Assembly (NCBI RefSeq): GCF_018860155.1
Contig: NZ_JAHKNI010000010.1
Coordinates: 1 to 64,000 of the forward strand
Source of the DNA: Nocardia albiluteola
GTDB taxonomy: Bacteria; Actinomycetota; Actinomycetes; Mycobacteriales; Mycobacteriaceae
DNA: 64,000 nucleotides
Reading direction: 5' to 3'
Positions 28,101 through 40,100 of this stretch are shown piece by piece. The position numbers and the translations under genes are program-made. The first letter of the stretch is position 1. Each line of letters begins with the position of its first letter. The notes under the pieces are model-generated. The model was not told where the DNA came from. It saw nothing but the letters and a program-made list of their open reading frames with translations, and made no database searches.

Positions 28101-31100
28101 TGGCTGTGGAACTGCAGCAGAGCAGCGCCGGCGGAATCCTCGAGTTCTCGCCGCGACATACCGGTAATGCCGACCGGCTGGTCCGGCATCCGGACTGTGG
28201 GGCTATCGGTAAGCTCCAGCAGTTTCTGCAACGCAAGCGGCGCACAGTCGTTGGCCTGCCGAGCGGCAGGGAGCGGCTCGGCGACAGCTACCTCCGCGAC
28301 ACGCCGGCTGGTCAGCCGTGCCACCAGTTCATCCAGTGACACGACCTCGTCCGGGTGATGACGACGCCGGATATGGATACGCCCATCGTCGCGGACTACC
28401 GCCCGCGACAGATAGCCGTCGTGGTAGACGAGTTCGGTCCCCGATCGCGGCGGCGTCGAGCTGATCCGGTCGATGAATCCCTGGACCGGGAAGCTCCGTT
28501 GTGCTGGGCGGGTGTCCGGTCCCGTGGTTTCGGGACGGAACGCGTATATGTCCCCCAGCCGATGTGCGGGATCATTCAGCGGGGGCCCGTCGTCCTCGAA
28601 GGGGGGCGGGTCCTCGAAGGGTTGGTTCGGCTCCGAACTCGGGCGGGCTGCCTTGACCGGAATAGTCGACGCAGCATGTGCGGCGGCGATGCGAGCCGTA
28701 GCATCCAGCGGTCCGGCCGGGCCGTTCACCCCGTATCCCAGATACGGATTTCGACCGGACCGCTCGGCCAGCACGCTCAACGACAAGCCGGTGTGCAGCC
28801 GCAGTGCACCGAAGTTCGCGGTGGAGGGGTCGATTCCGGTGCCGGTGGCGACGGCCTGCGGACCGAAGAGCCGCATCAGCGGAGGATTTCCGCGCCGGCC
28901 GGTGCCGCGATAGGTCGCCGCATCGAAGGACGAGGATGCGGCGTAGACGTTCTGGCCGATGCCGAACTCCCGGTGGTTCGTCATGGGCCCCATGCCCGGC
29001 GATCCCATCAGGGTGACGGTGGACACCAGCTGTTTGAACATGTAGGCGCCGCCGGCCCAGCCGGCCAGCGTGGTGCCGTAGTTGTAGGCCAACAGGTGGA
29101 TTCGTGGACGTTCCATGAATTCGTCCTCGGCCCAGGCGGAGAAGGCCGCGAGATCTCGGGTGAGATATTTCGCGTCACGCTTCGCCAACTCCGGACTACC
29201 GAGTTCCGCTGCAGTGGCGGGGTGTTCGTATCCGATCCACAGCACGGAGGCGTGCCGCACCGGCCGCACCAAGTCGAGCTCACGATTGCGATATGTTCGA
29301 GTCAAATCGTGGTGGTTCGCGACCGCGTCCCATGCCGTCGTCAGCGTCTTCGGCGCCACCCCGTATCCGCCGACATGCCAGGACACACTGTTCGCGCGGT
29401 CGAGGTCACCGAGGGTAAGGACGAGACGCCCCTTACCGTCGAAGGCGTCCATGTCGTAGGACAGGATGCGAACCGGCGGACGGCCGAGGAGTCCGCGGGC
29501 TCGGCGTTCGACCTTGCCGAGCTGGAATTGCAGCTCGTTCAGCGCGTCGTACCGGCGACGTTCCTCCCCCGAGAGCGACCCGCGCCGGCGGTCGAGATCG
29601 GCGATCTGCAGCCCGAGGGCCCGGCGGTTGGCCTGGTCCCGAACCTCTGCGGGAATGCCGTCGGCATTGCCGAGGTGCCAGGGATGGTCCGCGCGCACGG
29701 CGTCCTGCTGTTCGGTCGATAGCCGGCTCCACCACGTCGAGTTGCGGATCGCGGTGTCATGGGCCGCCAGCCTGGTGGCGGCGACCTCGCGCACGTGCTC
29801 GAGGGTGCCGGTCGCCGCCGCCGTCCTTTCCTCGGGCTCCGGCAGCTCGATGTCAGCGCGGAACTCGGCCGATACCGGCTGGTGCAGCAGGTCGGCGGGG
29901 TTCGCGCCGGGATGCAGCCGGTCCAGCGCCATCTCCGTGACGGACGGCATGGCCGCGCCTGCGGCCGGAAGCGGGCCGGGGCTTTCAGCGCTGCCGATTC
30001 GACCGTGCTGTTCGGACGACCGGTCCGGCTCGCGGCCGGTAGCGTCGTCGGCCGGTACCTGATCATCCTCCGCCGCGCGGTCGAGGTGGGCGGTGCCGTC
30101 GTGATCGACGACGTCGCCGGTCTCCTCCGCTTGCGGCGCCCCGATCCGTCGTACTCCGAGATCGAGTGTGCGACTGCCGATCTCGTCGGCCACCGGCCTG
30201 CCGTCCCGGGAGTCGGAAACCGGCTCGCCGTCCTCGGAGTAGAGGATTGCGTAGGTGGATTCGAAGTTGCTGGGCCGATCCGGCGGAAATGGGTATTCAC
30301 GCCCGGCACCCGGGTCGATGACGAGGATATTGCCACTCTCATCGACCCGCAGCAGATAGGCATGCGCGCCGATCCCGTGGGCGTCCGTGGGACCGGAGTA
30401 GCTGTCGACCACGTACGCCGTGGCGCCCGGGTCCATGGCCCGCAGCCGGTCGGCGATCGCCTCGTGGTCGTCGAACCGCCGCGGAGTCGCCCCGAGCAGC
30501 CGCGCCAGCTCCCCGTCCGACATCCCGGTGAGGCCGACCTCCCGGGTCGGCAGGCTCACCGCGATGCTGCCGGTGAGGTCGATCAATTTCCGCAGGGCAA
30601 GGAGCGCGCAGTCGTTGGCCCGTCGGGTGGCGCCCGCCGGGTGCAGTACGGGTACCGCCGCCGGCTGCGGCGTCCCGTGTTGTTGTGATTCCGTCCGGTC
30701 GGCTGCCGCATGCCGATGACTGCCGTCCGGCACGGGCTGGTGTTGGTTGTTCTTGCCGGCGGCGCGCCCGGTAATCGCCTTGGGCAGGCCGTCGCCTACC
30801 ACCTGGATGCGGTGGCCGGATCCGTCGATCGCCGCGTAGCCGCGGGCGTCGTCGAACATGAGCAGCGCATTTTTCAGATGGCGGCCGCGCTTCAGATTCG
30901 GTAGACCCACCAACCGGGACAGCGCATCGAATTGGCGTCGACCCCGGTAGCCGACCCACAGCACCGCCGCCGGTTCCAGACCGTCCCGCTTCGCAGCGGC
31001 GTAGCGCTGCATGCCGGCGGCCACGTGGCCACTCAGTGACGACACCGCCCCGTCGGCTCCGGGAACGTGCCAGGACACCGAACGCGCGGTGTCGATGTTG

Positions 31101-34100
31101 CCGAAGCTCAGGGCCAGCGCGCCGCTGCCTCCGAACGCGTCCGGATCGACCGTCAGTAGGTACACCGGCACGGCGATCCCTTCGCGCCGCGCGACCAGCC
31201 TGGCCTCCAGCTCCGCCTCGTATTGGACGGTCAGCGTGTCCTCCAGGATGCGTCGCCGCTCCACCTCGAGCGGCGACGGCGACGATTTTGCCTCCAGCTT
31301 CCGCAACTCGGCCTCGACATAGTTGCGATTGAGCGCGTCCCGTACCTCGGCGGGTATGCCATCGGTATTGCGGAGCGCCGGGAAGTCGATTGCCAGACGA
31401 TGTTGATATTCCGGCGACAAATCGGAGAAGTGCAGATCGTTCCACCATGCCCGGCCGTGCTGGTCCCACCAATTCCGCAGCTGCCGGACCCGGTCCCGCA
31501 CGGCCACCGTGGCACCGTGGCCGCGCAGTCCCGCCGGGAAATGCGGCGGCACGATCCGATCGTTCTCGGAGGTCGGCGCCGGATGAGCCCAGAGGTCGAC
31601 CTCCAGGGAGGAGCGTGTCACGTCGCGGTCGAGCAGAGTCGACCAATTATGGAGGTTCCCCCGTCGCAATATGAGATCGAGGCGTTCCGCCTCCAACCCC
31701 TGCTTCCACTCCACCGCCTGCCGGCCGGCCTCTCGTTTCGCCAGGACCGCGTCCTGCGCATCGAGCAGCCGCCGCCGACGCTCCACCTCGGCTCGCTGCC
31801 GGTCCAGTTCACCGGCTCGCTCCCGCACCGGGGCAGCGCCCCCGCCCCCGTCGTCGAATTCGAGCCGCCGGAAACCGCTCGAGAGCCTGAGCCCCCGACG
31901 CCGTAACAGGTCGAGGGCATAGTCGTTCATCTGCGGCGTGGGTTGGTAATGCCCGCTGTGATCGGTCATCTCCACGAGCCATCCGTTCTGCACGACGAGA
32001 TAGCCCGCGGCGGTCACGGTGCGTCCCCCGAGGAACGAGGAGTGGAAGGTCACCACCGAGGTTTCGCCCGCGTACACATTGCCGTACTCGTCCATGACGA
32101 ACCTCGAATGCCCGGCATTGAACGGAGCACCGTCGCGCGCTTGGTACAGCCTGCCGCCGGGGCCGATGAATATCCGATGCTGTTCGCGTTCTTCCGGCGT
32201 CATGTGGTGGGTCGGCGTATAAAACTCTTCCGTGTCGATCGTCCGGATGCGACCGAATGCCTCCTGAAGCTCGGTTCCGCTCAATCCGGTTTCGATTGTC
32301 GTCAGGTTCCGTATCGGCCGATTCTCACCGGTGTAGTGCTCTCCGCGCACCGCACCGTCCAACAGCGGAATGTGCTGGGATGCGAGCACCCGGTCGAACG
32401 GCGGCGGAATCTGTTCGCGCGGCACGGCACCGGGAACCGGGTGCACGGTCGGATCGATCGGCTGCACAAACGCGAACAGTGAGCCGTCGGGGTTCACTCC
32501 GATCTCGTAGTGGTCGGGCGCGGGCTTCCGCAGGTGCAGGGTCGGTCGTTGCGGATCGTCCGTGAAATACGGAGCTTGCTCGACCGGATCATATATCCTG
32601 AGATTCACATCGAATCGATCGCCGAGCAGTATCAGCAGTCGCTGCAATGTAAGGATACCGTTCGGATCGATTGCATTTCCGAAATCCGTCGCAGAATTCG
32701 ACAGGCTCATCACCGCACGGTTCACCCGCTCGTCGAATTCTCGCCGAAACCAACCGTCGAAGTAGTCCCGGGCTGCCCGGCCTGCGGGCCCGATCACAGC
32801 AAGGGTCGATGGATCATTGCGCGTAAGCCAATCGAATCGTCGTCGGCGGTCCGCTTCCTCGGCCCAGCTCGATGACATTTCCTCGGAAGTGAACCAAGCC
32901 TCATAGTTTTCGGCATTGGTCCGCAGATATTCCGCCAGCTCGGTGCGCAAGGTGCCCGAATCCGGGAAATTCAACGTGCGGGCGAGCGCGGTGAACAGCG
33001 TGTCCACGGCGCTGGGCACCGGCTCCCAGTGCGCGGGCAGGGTATGCGGGAACGCGCCGATCCGCCTGCCGGACAGGAAGCCGGCGGAGCCGGCACCGTC
33101 GATCGTTGCGGGCGGCTGGGTCGTCACCGCGACCCCGTAGGGGCCACTTCCACCGGCCTCTCGCGACAGGGTGTAGACGGGATCGCCCGACGATCCGGAA
33201 CGGAGTCCGAGGACCATTCCGGCCGGACCGTGGATGTCGACATTCAGTCCCAGCGCCCGCGCCGCGGCACGTAGCAGACATTCCGCCAGCTCGGGCCCGT
33301 GGTGCCCGGCCAGTTCGAGGATCGCCAGCTGACTTTGGAACTCGCCCTGCTCGTCGCCTACGGAGGCGGCGGGCCGGAAGAATTCGATGTAGCGATCCTG
33401 GTCGGCCACGAGCTCCGCGATCGCGAGGTCGAGCAGCTGCCTGGACCCGACGGAGTCGCGCGGGAAAATTCCGGTCAGCGCGTCGAAGAATTCCTTCACA
33501 TCGGCGGTCTGCAACTCCCATACGGCACTGCCGAACGCTTGCTGGTTGTCGAGCACTTCGACCGGCTGCGTGTGCTGCAACACGCTCACGTCGAAGAAGT
33601 CCGCCGCGTCGTCGGTGAGTTTCGACGTGCCGGTACCGGTCTGCGGGGTGTCCGACGAGGGGACCGCAGCATCGATAACTTGTTGCGTGTCCCGATCCGA
33701 CGTGGATACGAGCCCATCGTCGACGACGGCGACGGCTTCGACCGCGGTCCAGTGATCCGGGGTGTGGATGAGGGAAACGGTACGAGTGTCGGACAGCGGG
33801 CTGGGGGGTTCGGCAGTATGAACATTTCGAAGCGTGGAACTCTCGACCGCGTCGACCGCGTCGCCCGCGAAGATATCGCGATCGAACTGGTAGATGACCA
33901 CCCGGACTCGATACATATTGGCCACCGCATCGGCCACGTACGAATCCGCAGCGCTACCGAAAGTGCGCGGCTGCAACATCCGGTGGTATTCGCCGACAGA
34001 CCTGTCCCGCTCGTCGTGAAGCAGATTTTGCTGCGCCGCTGTCCTGATCTTTTCCGGCGTGTCGAGCAACGGGTTTCGCGCACGGAAGCTGTCCATAATC

Positions 34101-37100
34101 TTGTTGATTGTGTCCAGCTCCGGGTCCAATAGCCGGAACCTGTCGAGCAAATACTCCTTGGCGAGCCGCTCGCGCAGCGCATCTGCGTGGGGCTGATCGA
34201 TGAACGTGGCATGACGGCTCTGGTCGACCTGCGACGCCGGGATTTCCGGGAGGGTACCCCGGCCGGATAACGGTCCGTGGGCACGAGCAAAAGCATGCAT
34301 GAAGCAATTCCCGTCGCCCACGGTGCTGACGGCGGTCAGCGCGACGTGCTCCCCGTCCTGATCGACGAATCGCACCGCGCGCCGGCGGAGTCCTTCGCTT
34401 CCGTTCGTTGCCGGATCCAGCATCACGTGAATGGGGGCGAAGGCGGGATCGAAATCGATACGCTCAGACGCCAGATGGTTCGCCAGGGTCACCTTGTCGT
34501 TCTTCAGCTCATCCCAGGCGTGGTTTTCGGCCAGCAGTTCCCGCAGCTTCTCGATTCGCGCGTCCGCCGAACGCACCTCGTCGTTGCCGTATGTGGTGAT
34601 CTGCGCGAGATTGACCCGTCTGTGGAACACGGACCCACCGAACAGCCGCTGCTCCGCGTCGGAAGGAACGGGTGTGGGGGTCAGCTCCGGAGCGTGATCC
34701 GGATAGCGCTCGAACACGGCACCCAGACGGTCGGCAAGTTCGCCCAGCGGTAGCCAGTCGGACGGCGCCAGGGGCCGGTCGGGGCGGACCTGCCACACTC
34801 GCGCCCGCCCGTCGCCGCTGGATTCCACAAAGAAACCATGGAGTCCGCCGCCCGTAACCCGTACGCTTCGACCGCCGCGCACCGCTTGCAACAGGGTTGC
34901 GAGCCCGGATCCCAACGCGCGCTGGCCCGCCCCGGAGGCGGTGACCTCCAGCAGTGCCTTCGAGACCGTGTCCGGGTCGAACTCGCCACCGTTCTCGACC
35001 AGGTCCTGGTACACCGCCGCCAGCGACCAGTCGGCCCGGTCCGGATAGCGCTGCGCGTACCATCTCAACAGCCCGCCGGGAGGCACGAGCCGACTCCGCA
35101 CCTCCAGCACGGTCAGCCCCAGCTCATCCGCGGTCGCTCCGAACACACCCGAGTCGTCCAGCGCGGCCGTGCGCACGGTGTGCGGATTCGTCGGCGCAGC
35201 ACCGCCGGAACCATCGGGCAGTTCCCGCTGCTGATCCATCGGCGCGGATTCGAGTGGAGCAGACTGCGGCGGCAGCGGCTTGTCGAGCTGTGCTTCACTC
35301 TCCTCGGTGAGCCATTCCAGTTGTTTGAACGCGTCGACGATGCGCCGGTCCATCAGCTTGAAGATCTTGAAGCTGTCGGCCGAATCCAATCCGAACGCGT
35401 ATTTCGCGTAGTTCCGCAGCGAACCGTCCATGTGGGAATTCGCCATCGCCAGCATCGGGCCACTGACGAAGGGCACCCGTGCCATGAACCGACGGACCCC
35501 GGCCCCAGCCGCCGGATTCGCCAGCTTCGGTATGCCGTCGATCGCGTGCGAAAGTGCCTCGAGAATTGTCTTCTTGCGCCGGATTTCCTGGTACAGCTTC
35601 GCGAATTCCCGATCGGCGTCCATCCCGGCGAGCAGCTCCGGGATCGCCATCATCAGGTGGCGCAGGTATCGCGAGTTCGGCGGGGCGACGATGAAACTGT
35701 TGCCGAACCAATTCCTCTCGTACGCCTGGTCGACCACCTGCCGCATCTGCTCGGCTCGATCGAGGCCCGGGTCGACTTTCAGCTTGGTCAACAGCTTATC
35801 GAGGTACCGGCGATCGCGGATCAGCGGTGCGAGAACCGGGAGGCCGTCCTCGTGCAGACGCATCGGCGGGAGATTGCCGAGATCGACCGTGCCGGGCGCG
35901 ATATCGATGTCGACATGCACCCCACCCTGCTCGATCAGCACCGCATAGCGGGCGATGTCCGAGGCCAGGGTGTAGCCCCCGATCCGCAGCGCCCGGTCGT
36001 AGACGGCCCGCAATTCCTCGCCACCGACCTCGGTCACGAAATCGGTGAGGCCGCGGCCGAGCACCAATTTCCCGTCGATGAGCGGCCTGATATCCGGGTC
36101 TCGCCGCAGCTGTTCGTGCACCCGGTCGTGGCCGCTCTCGGACCACACCGTGACGGTCCAGTCCGAGCCTTCGGCCTGCCGCACCCAAGCCTTCAGGTTG
36201 GCCAGCGCGTGTTCGCTCAGCTCATCGCCGAACCAGAAGAAGTTCAGTCTCCTGGGCACTTCGTGCACCAGGTCCGGCCGAGCGAGGTACTCCAGGTGTG
36301 CCGCCAGCTCGGCGTGCAGCCGCGCCAGCCCCCGGTCTCGTAGCGCGTCGAGGCGCGAACCAGCGGCGGCAACATCACCTCGGGCCGCCAGCATCGTGAT
36401 AGTGAATCTCATCCTCCCGACGCGCACGGCGCTGTCCGCGAGCCGGTAGGCGTCCTCGACCGCGGTCCGGGTGATCGACGTCCCGCTCCCTTCGAGCTGG
36501 TCGAGCACATCGAGCAGCAGCAGCCGGTGATCTCGGTGCACGGCAACCGAGTCGTCGCTGCCCCGGAATTCGGCCAGCAGGGCGTCGACGTGCTTGGCGG
36601 TCACCGGTTCCGAACGGTCGGTGGCCGACGACGAACCCACGACGTCCCACAGCCGCCGGACCGCGGTCAGCTCACTCGCGTCGGCCGGAATCGAACCGAA
36701 CAGGTCGGCATGGAGCTGCTGCAGGGCCTGGGCCGGGTCGTCCGAGGATTGGGGCCCGGCGGGGAGATCGGCCGGTCCGGCGGCCGGTTGAGGCACGGTG
36801 TCCCCGGCGGTGGCGGGCGGCAACAGTCCGCCCGATGCCGGCTGCGTCGCCCGATTCTGCTGGGCGAGATCGTCCGCCGCGTCGGGGACGATGTACCGCT
36901 CGCCCGGCGCGGAGTAGAGAATTGCGTGAATGGGTGTGGAACCTTCCGGCAACTGCGGTGCGGATCCGTTCCGACCTCCGGAAACCGAATCGGCCACCAC
37001 CTCCCCGGCTACGACCTCCAGTAGATATGCGTGCGCGCCGGTTCCGCGGGTACCGTTGCCGTCGATCGCGAGAGCCGTGGCGCCATCGCCCAACTGTGCC

Positions 37101-40100
37101 AGCTTCTCGGCGATTTCATTGATGTCGTCGAACCGATGCAGGACGCCGCCGGCGACTTCCTCCAATTCCGTGCGCGCCGTTCCGCTCAGCTTTACCGGCA
37201 GCTGGGCGAGGAGTTCCCGGATGCGTTCGCTGTACGGCTGCATCGGCTTCTGGCCGGCACTGACGGATCCGGTCGCCACCGGAGGCTGCGTGGTCGGAGG
37301 CGGCTGCTTGTCCTCGTCGTGCGGCCGGTCGAGCTGCGCTGCGCTCTCCTGCGTGAGCCACTGCAGCTTCTCGAAGTGGCTGATGATCGATGAATCCATC
37401 AACACGGTGAAATCCGGCAGCTCCAGGTGGGGCAATTCCAGCGCTTCCTGGGCGTAGCTCGCCAGCGAGCCGTGCCTCCGGGGCTCCCGCATCATCAGGG
37501 CCGGACCGCTGACGGACGCAGCCTCCTGCCGCAGCAGTGTGCCGATGTCCGTGCCGGCCAGCGCCTGCAGGCGGGCGAAGGCGTCCGGTGCGGCTTTCAT
37601 CTTGTCGGCCCGCAGCTTTTCCACGATTGCCAGGAATTCAGCGGCGTGCGGGATGGGCGTTTTCGTCCTGATGTTCCTGCGGAGCACCCGCCCAATGGTC
37701 TCGAGATCCTTCTTACTCGCTTGAATCAGTTTCTGTGCATCGCCCATGATCGAGCCGGAGGCCAGCTCTGCATGGGGCAGCAGGTCGACCAGTTCCATCG
37801 GCAGCTGGATCATGGCGGCCTGCTCGTGCGGGATCGCGGTCATCAGGTCACGCAGGTACCGCGAGTTCGGCGGTGCCACGATGAAATTGTTGCTGAACTT
37901 GCCGGCACCGTACTGCCTGGCGACGGCCTGCTGGATTCGTTCGGCCAGTGGAAGACCCCCGTCGATGCGCAATTTGTCCAACGTCTTGTGATCGCGAATC
38001 AGTGGCCCGAGAATCGGCACACTGTCCTCGTGCATGCGCATCGCCGGGATGTCGGCGAGCCGGACCGCGCCCGGCGCGATATCGACGTCGGCATACACCC
38101 CGCCCTGCTGGTGCAACACCGCGGTACGCGCGATGTCGGAGGCCAGGTTGAACGCTTCGGTCTGCAACGCGAATTCGTACGCGGACACCAACTCGCGGCC
38201 GCCCGCCGCCGCAACCCGATCGGTGAGATCCAGCCCGACCGACAGCCGGTCGCCGAGGACGGGACCGAGCTTCGGGTCGTTCCGCAGCTGATCGAGGACT
38301 CGCTCGTAGCGGCTGTCGGTCCACAGCCGCACGGTCCAGTCGGAGCCTGCGGCCGCCTCGACCCAGTCCGTAAGGTTCGCCAGCGCCGACTCGCTCAGCT
38401 CGCGGCCGAACCAGACGAAGTTCAGCTTCCGGGGTACCTCGTGCACCAACTCCTGCTTATTCAGGCGCTCCAGGAGCGCCTCCGCGGCGGCGTGCAGCCG
38501 AGGCAATCCATTTCCCTCGAGCGCGTCCAGGAGCGCGCGGGCACCGGAGATATCGCCACGGGTCGCTAGGCTGGTGACCGCCAGCCCTATCTCCGAAACC
38601 GTCACGGTGCGGCCATCCACATTTCCGATCGGCCGGTCGCGGAACTGCTGGTAGGCGTTCTCCAGACTTTCCGGGGAGATCGCCGTGCCCGTCTCCGCGA
38701 TCTTGTCGAGCACGTCGAGAAGCAGCCTGCGGTGGTGGTCTCCGGTCACACGGTGAGGGCCGGGGTAGAACCCGGCCACCAAATCGTCGACGTGCGCCAC
38801 GGTCATCGGCGTCGAACCGTCGACGATCCCCGGTGAGTGCCGGATGTCCGACAGGCGACGGAGGCTGGTCAGCTGCCGCACCTCATGGCGGACATCCGGA
38901 CCGAACAGTTCGGTGTGCAGCTTCCGCAACGCGACCAGCCGTGGATCCGGAACGCCGAACAGTCCGCTGACCCTGCCTGCCCATCCGCGGTCGGACAGGC
39001 CGATGGCTTTTGCCCACTGCGCGTTCGTCTTTGGAGCTGAGGGCAGGGAGTGCTCGAGCGCGGGCTGCGACAGCTGCGGATGAGCCGCGTCGGCCGAGCG
39101 CCGCTGGTCGATCCCGGTACGGGACACACTGTTCGGCTCGCCGACGGCACCATCCGACTGCACCGCGGCGTGATCGCGGACGGTGTCGCCGGGCGGTTTC
39201 GATGTCGACCCGTCGGCCGGGAAAGCCTGCCGCGGTTGCATTGATTGCTGGCCGAGTTCCTCGGGTGCGCGGTTCGATACCGCGGGCTGCGACAGCTGCG
39301 GATGAGCCGCGTCGGCCGAGCGCGACTGGTCGATCCCGGTACGGGACACACTGTTCGGCGCGCCGACGGCACCATCGGACTGCACCGCGGCGTGATCGCG
39401 GACGGTATCGCCGGGCGGTTTCGACAGGACCCCGCTCGTTGGAGTCGACTGTTGCTGCGGCGCAGGGGAATCGGTTTCGTCATTCGTGCTGCCGATTACG
39501 GCATTCCCGCGAGCCGATGGACGGGCGACACCCGAATGCTGAAGCTTCGGAACCAACTGTCGCAGCTCGGTTTCGGCCCCGTGGAGCTCGGCCAAGGTGG
39601 TTTCGGCGCGCTCGGCTTCGTGCGCCTCGACCGCGCCGGTGTAACGGATGATCGCGGTCTCGACATCGCGGTGGTTCGACTGCGCATACAGCTCGTCGTC
39701 GAGCGCGAGGTAGTAGCGGACGCTGCCCTTTTGTCCGCCGCGCGCGGCACGGTTCTCGGCCTGAATGTCGATGTCGCGCGACTCCGACGACCGGCTGGTG
39801 ACGATCACGTGCAGGCCGCCGCGCTCGCTCATCTCGTCGGTCACCGGGATGTCGACGCCGCGGCCGCCCTGCCGGTTGATGATCAGGACCTTGCCTTGCC
39901 GGCCGGCCTCGTCGAAGATCCGCTGCAGGTCGGCCTCGGAGTGGACGCCGTGGTCGAGGAACCATTTCGCGTCGACGGCCACATGTTCGACGCCCTTGGC
40001 CTGCAACAGCTTCGACAGTTGTGCGACTTCGCTGTTCCGGTTGGTGATCACCAGCTGCGGCTGCCCGGTCAGCTGCTTCGTGGCGATATCCTCCGCGATC

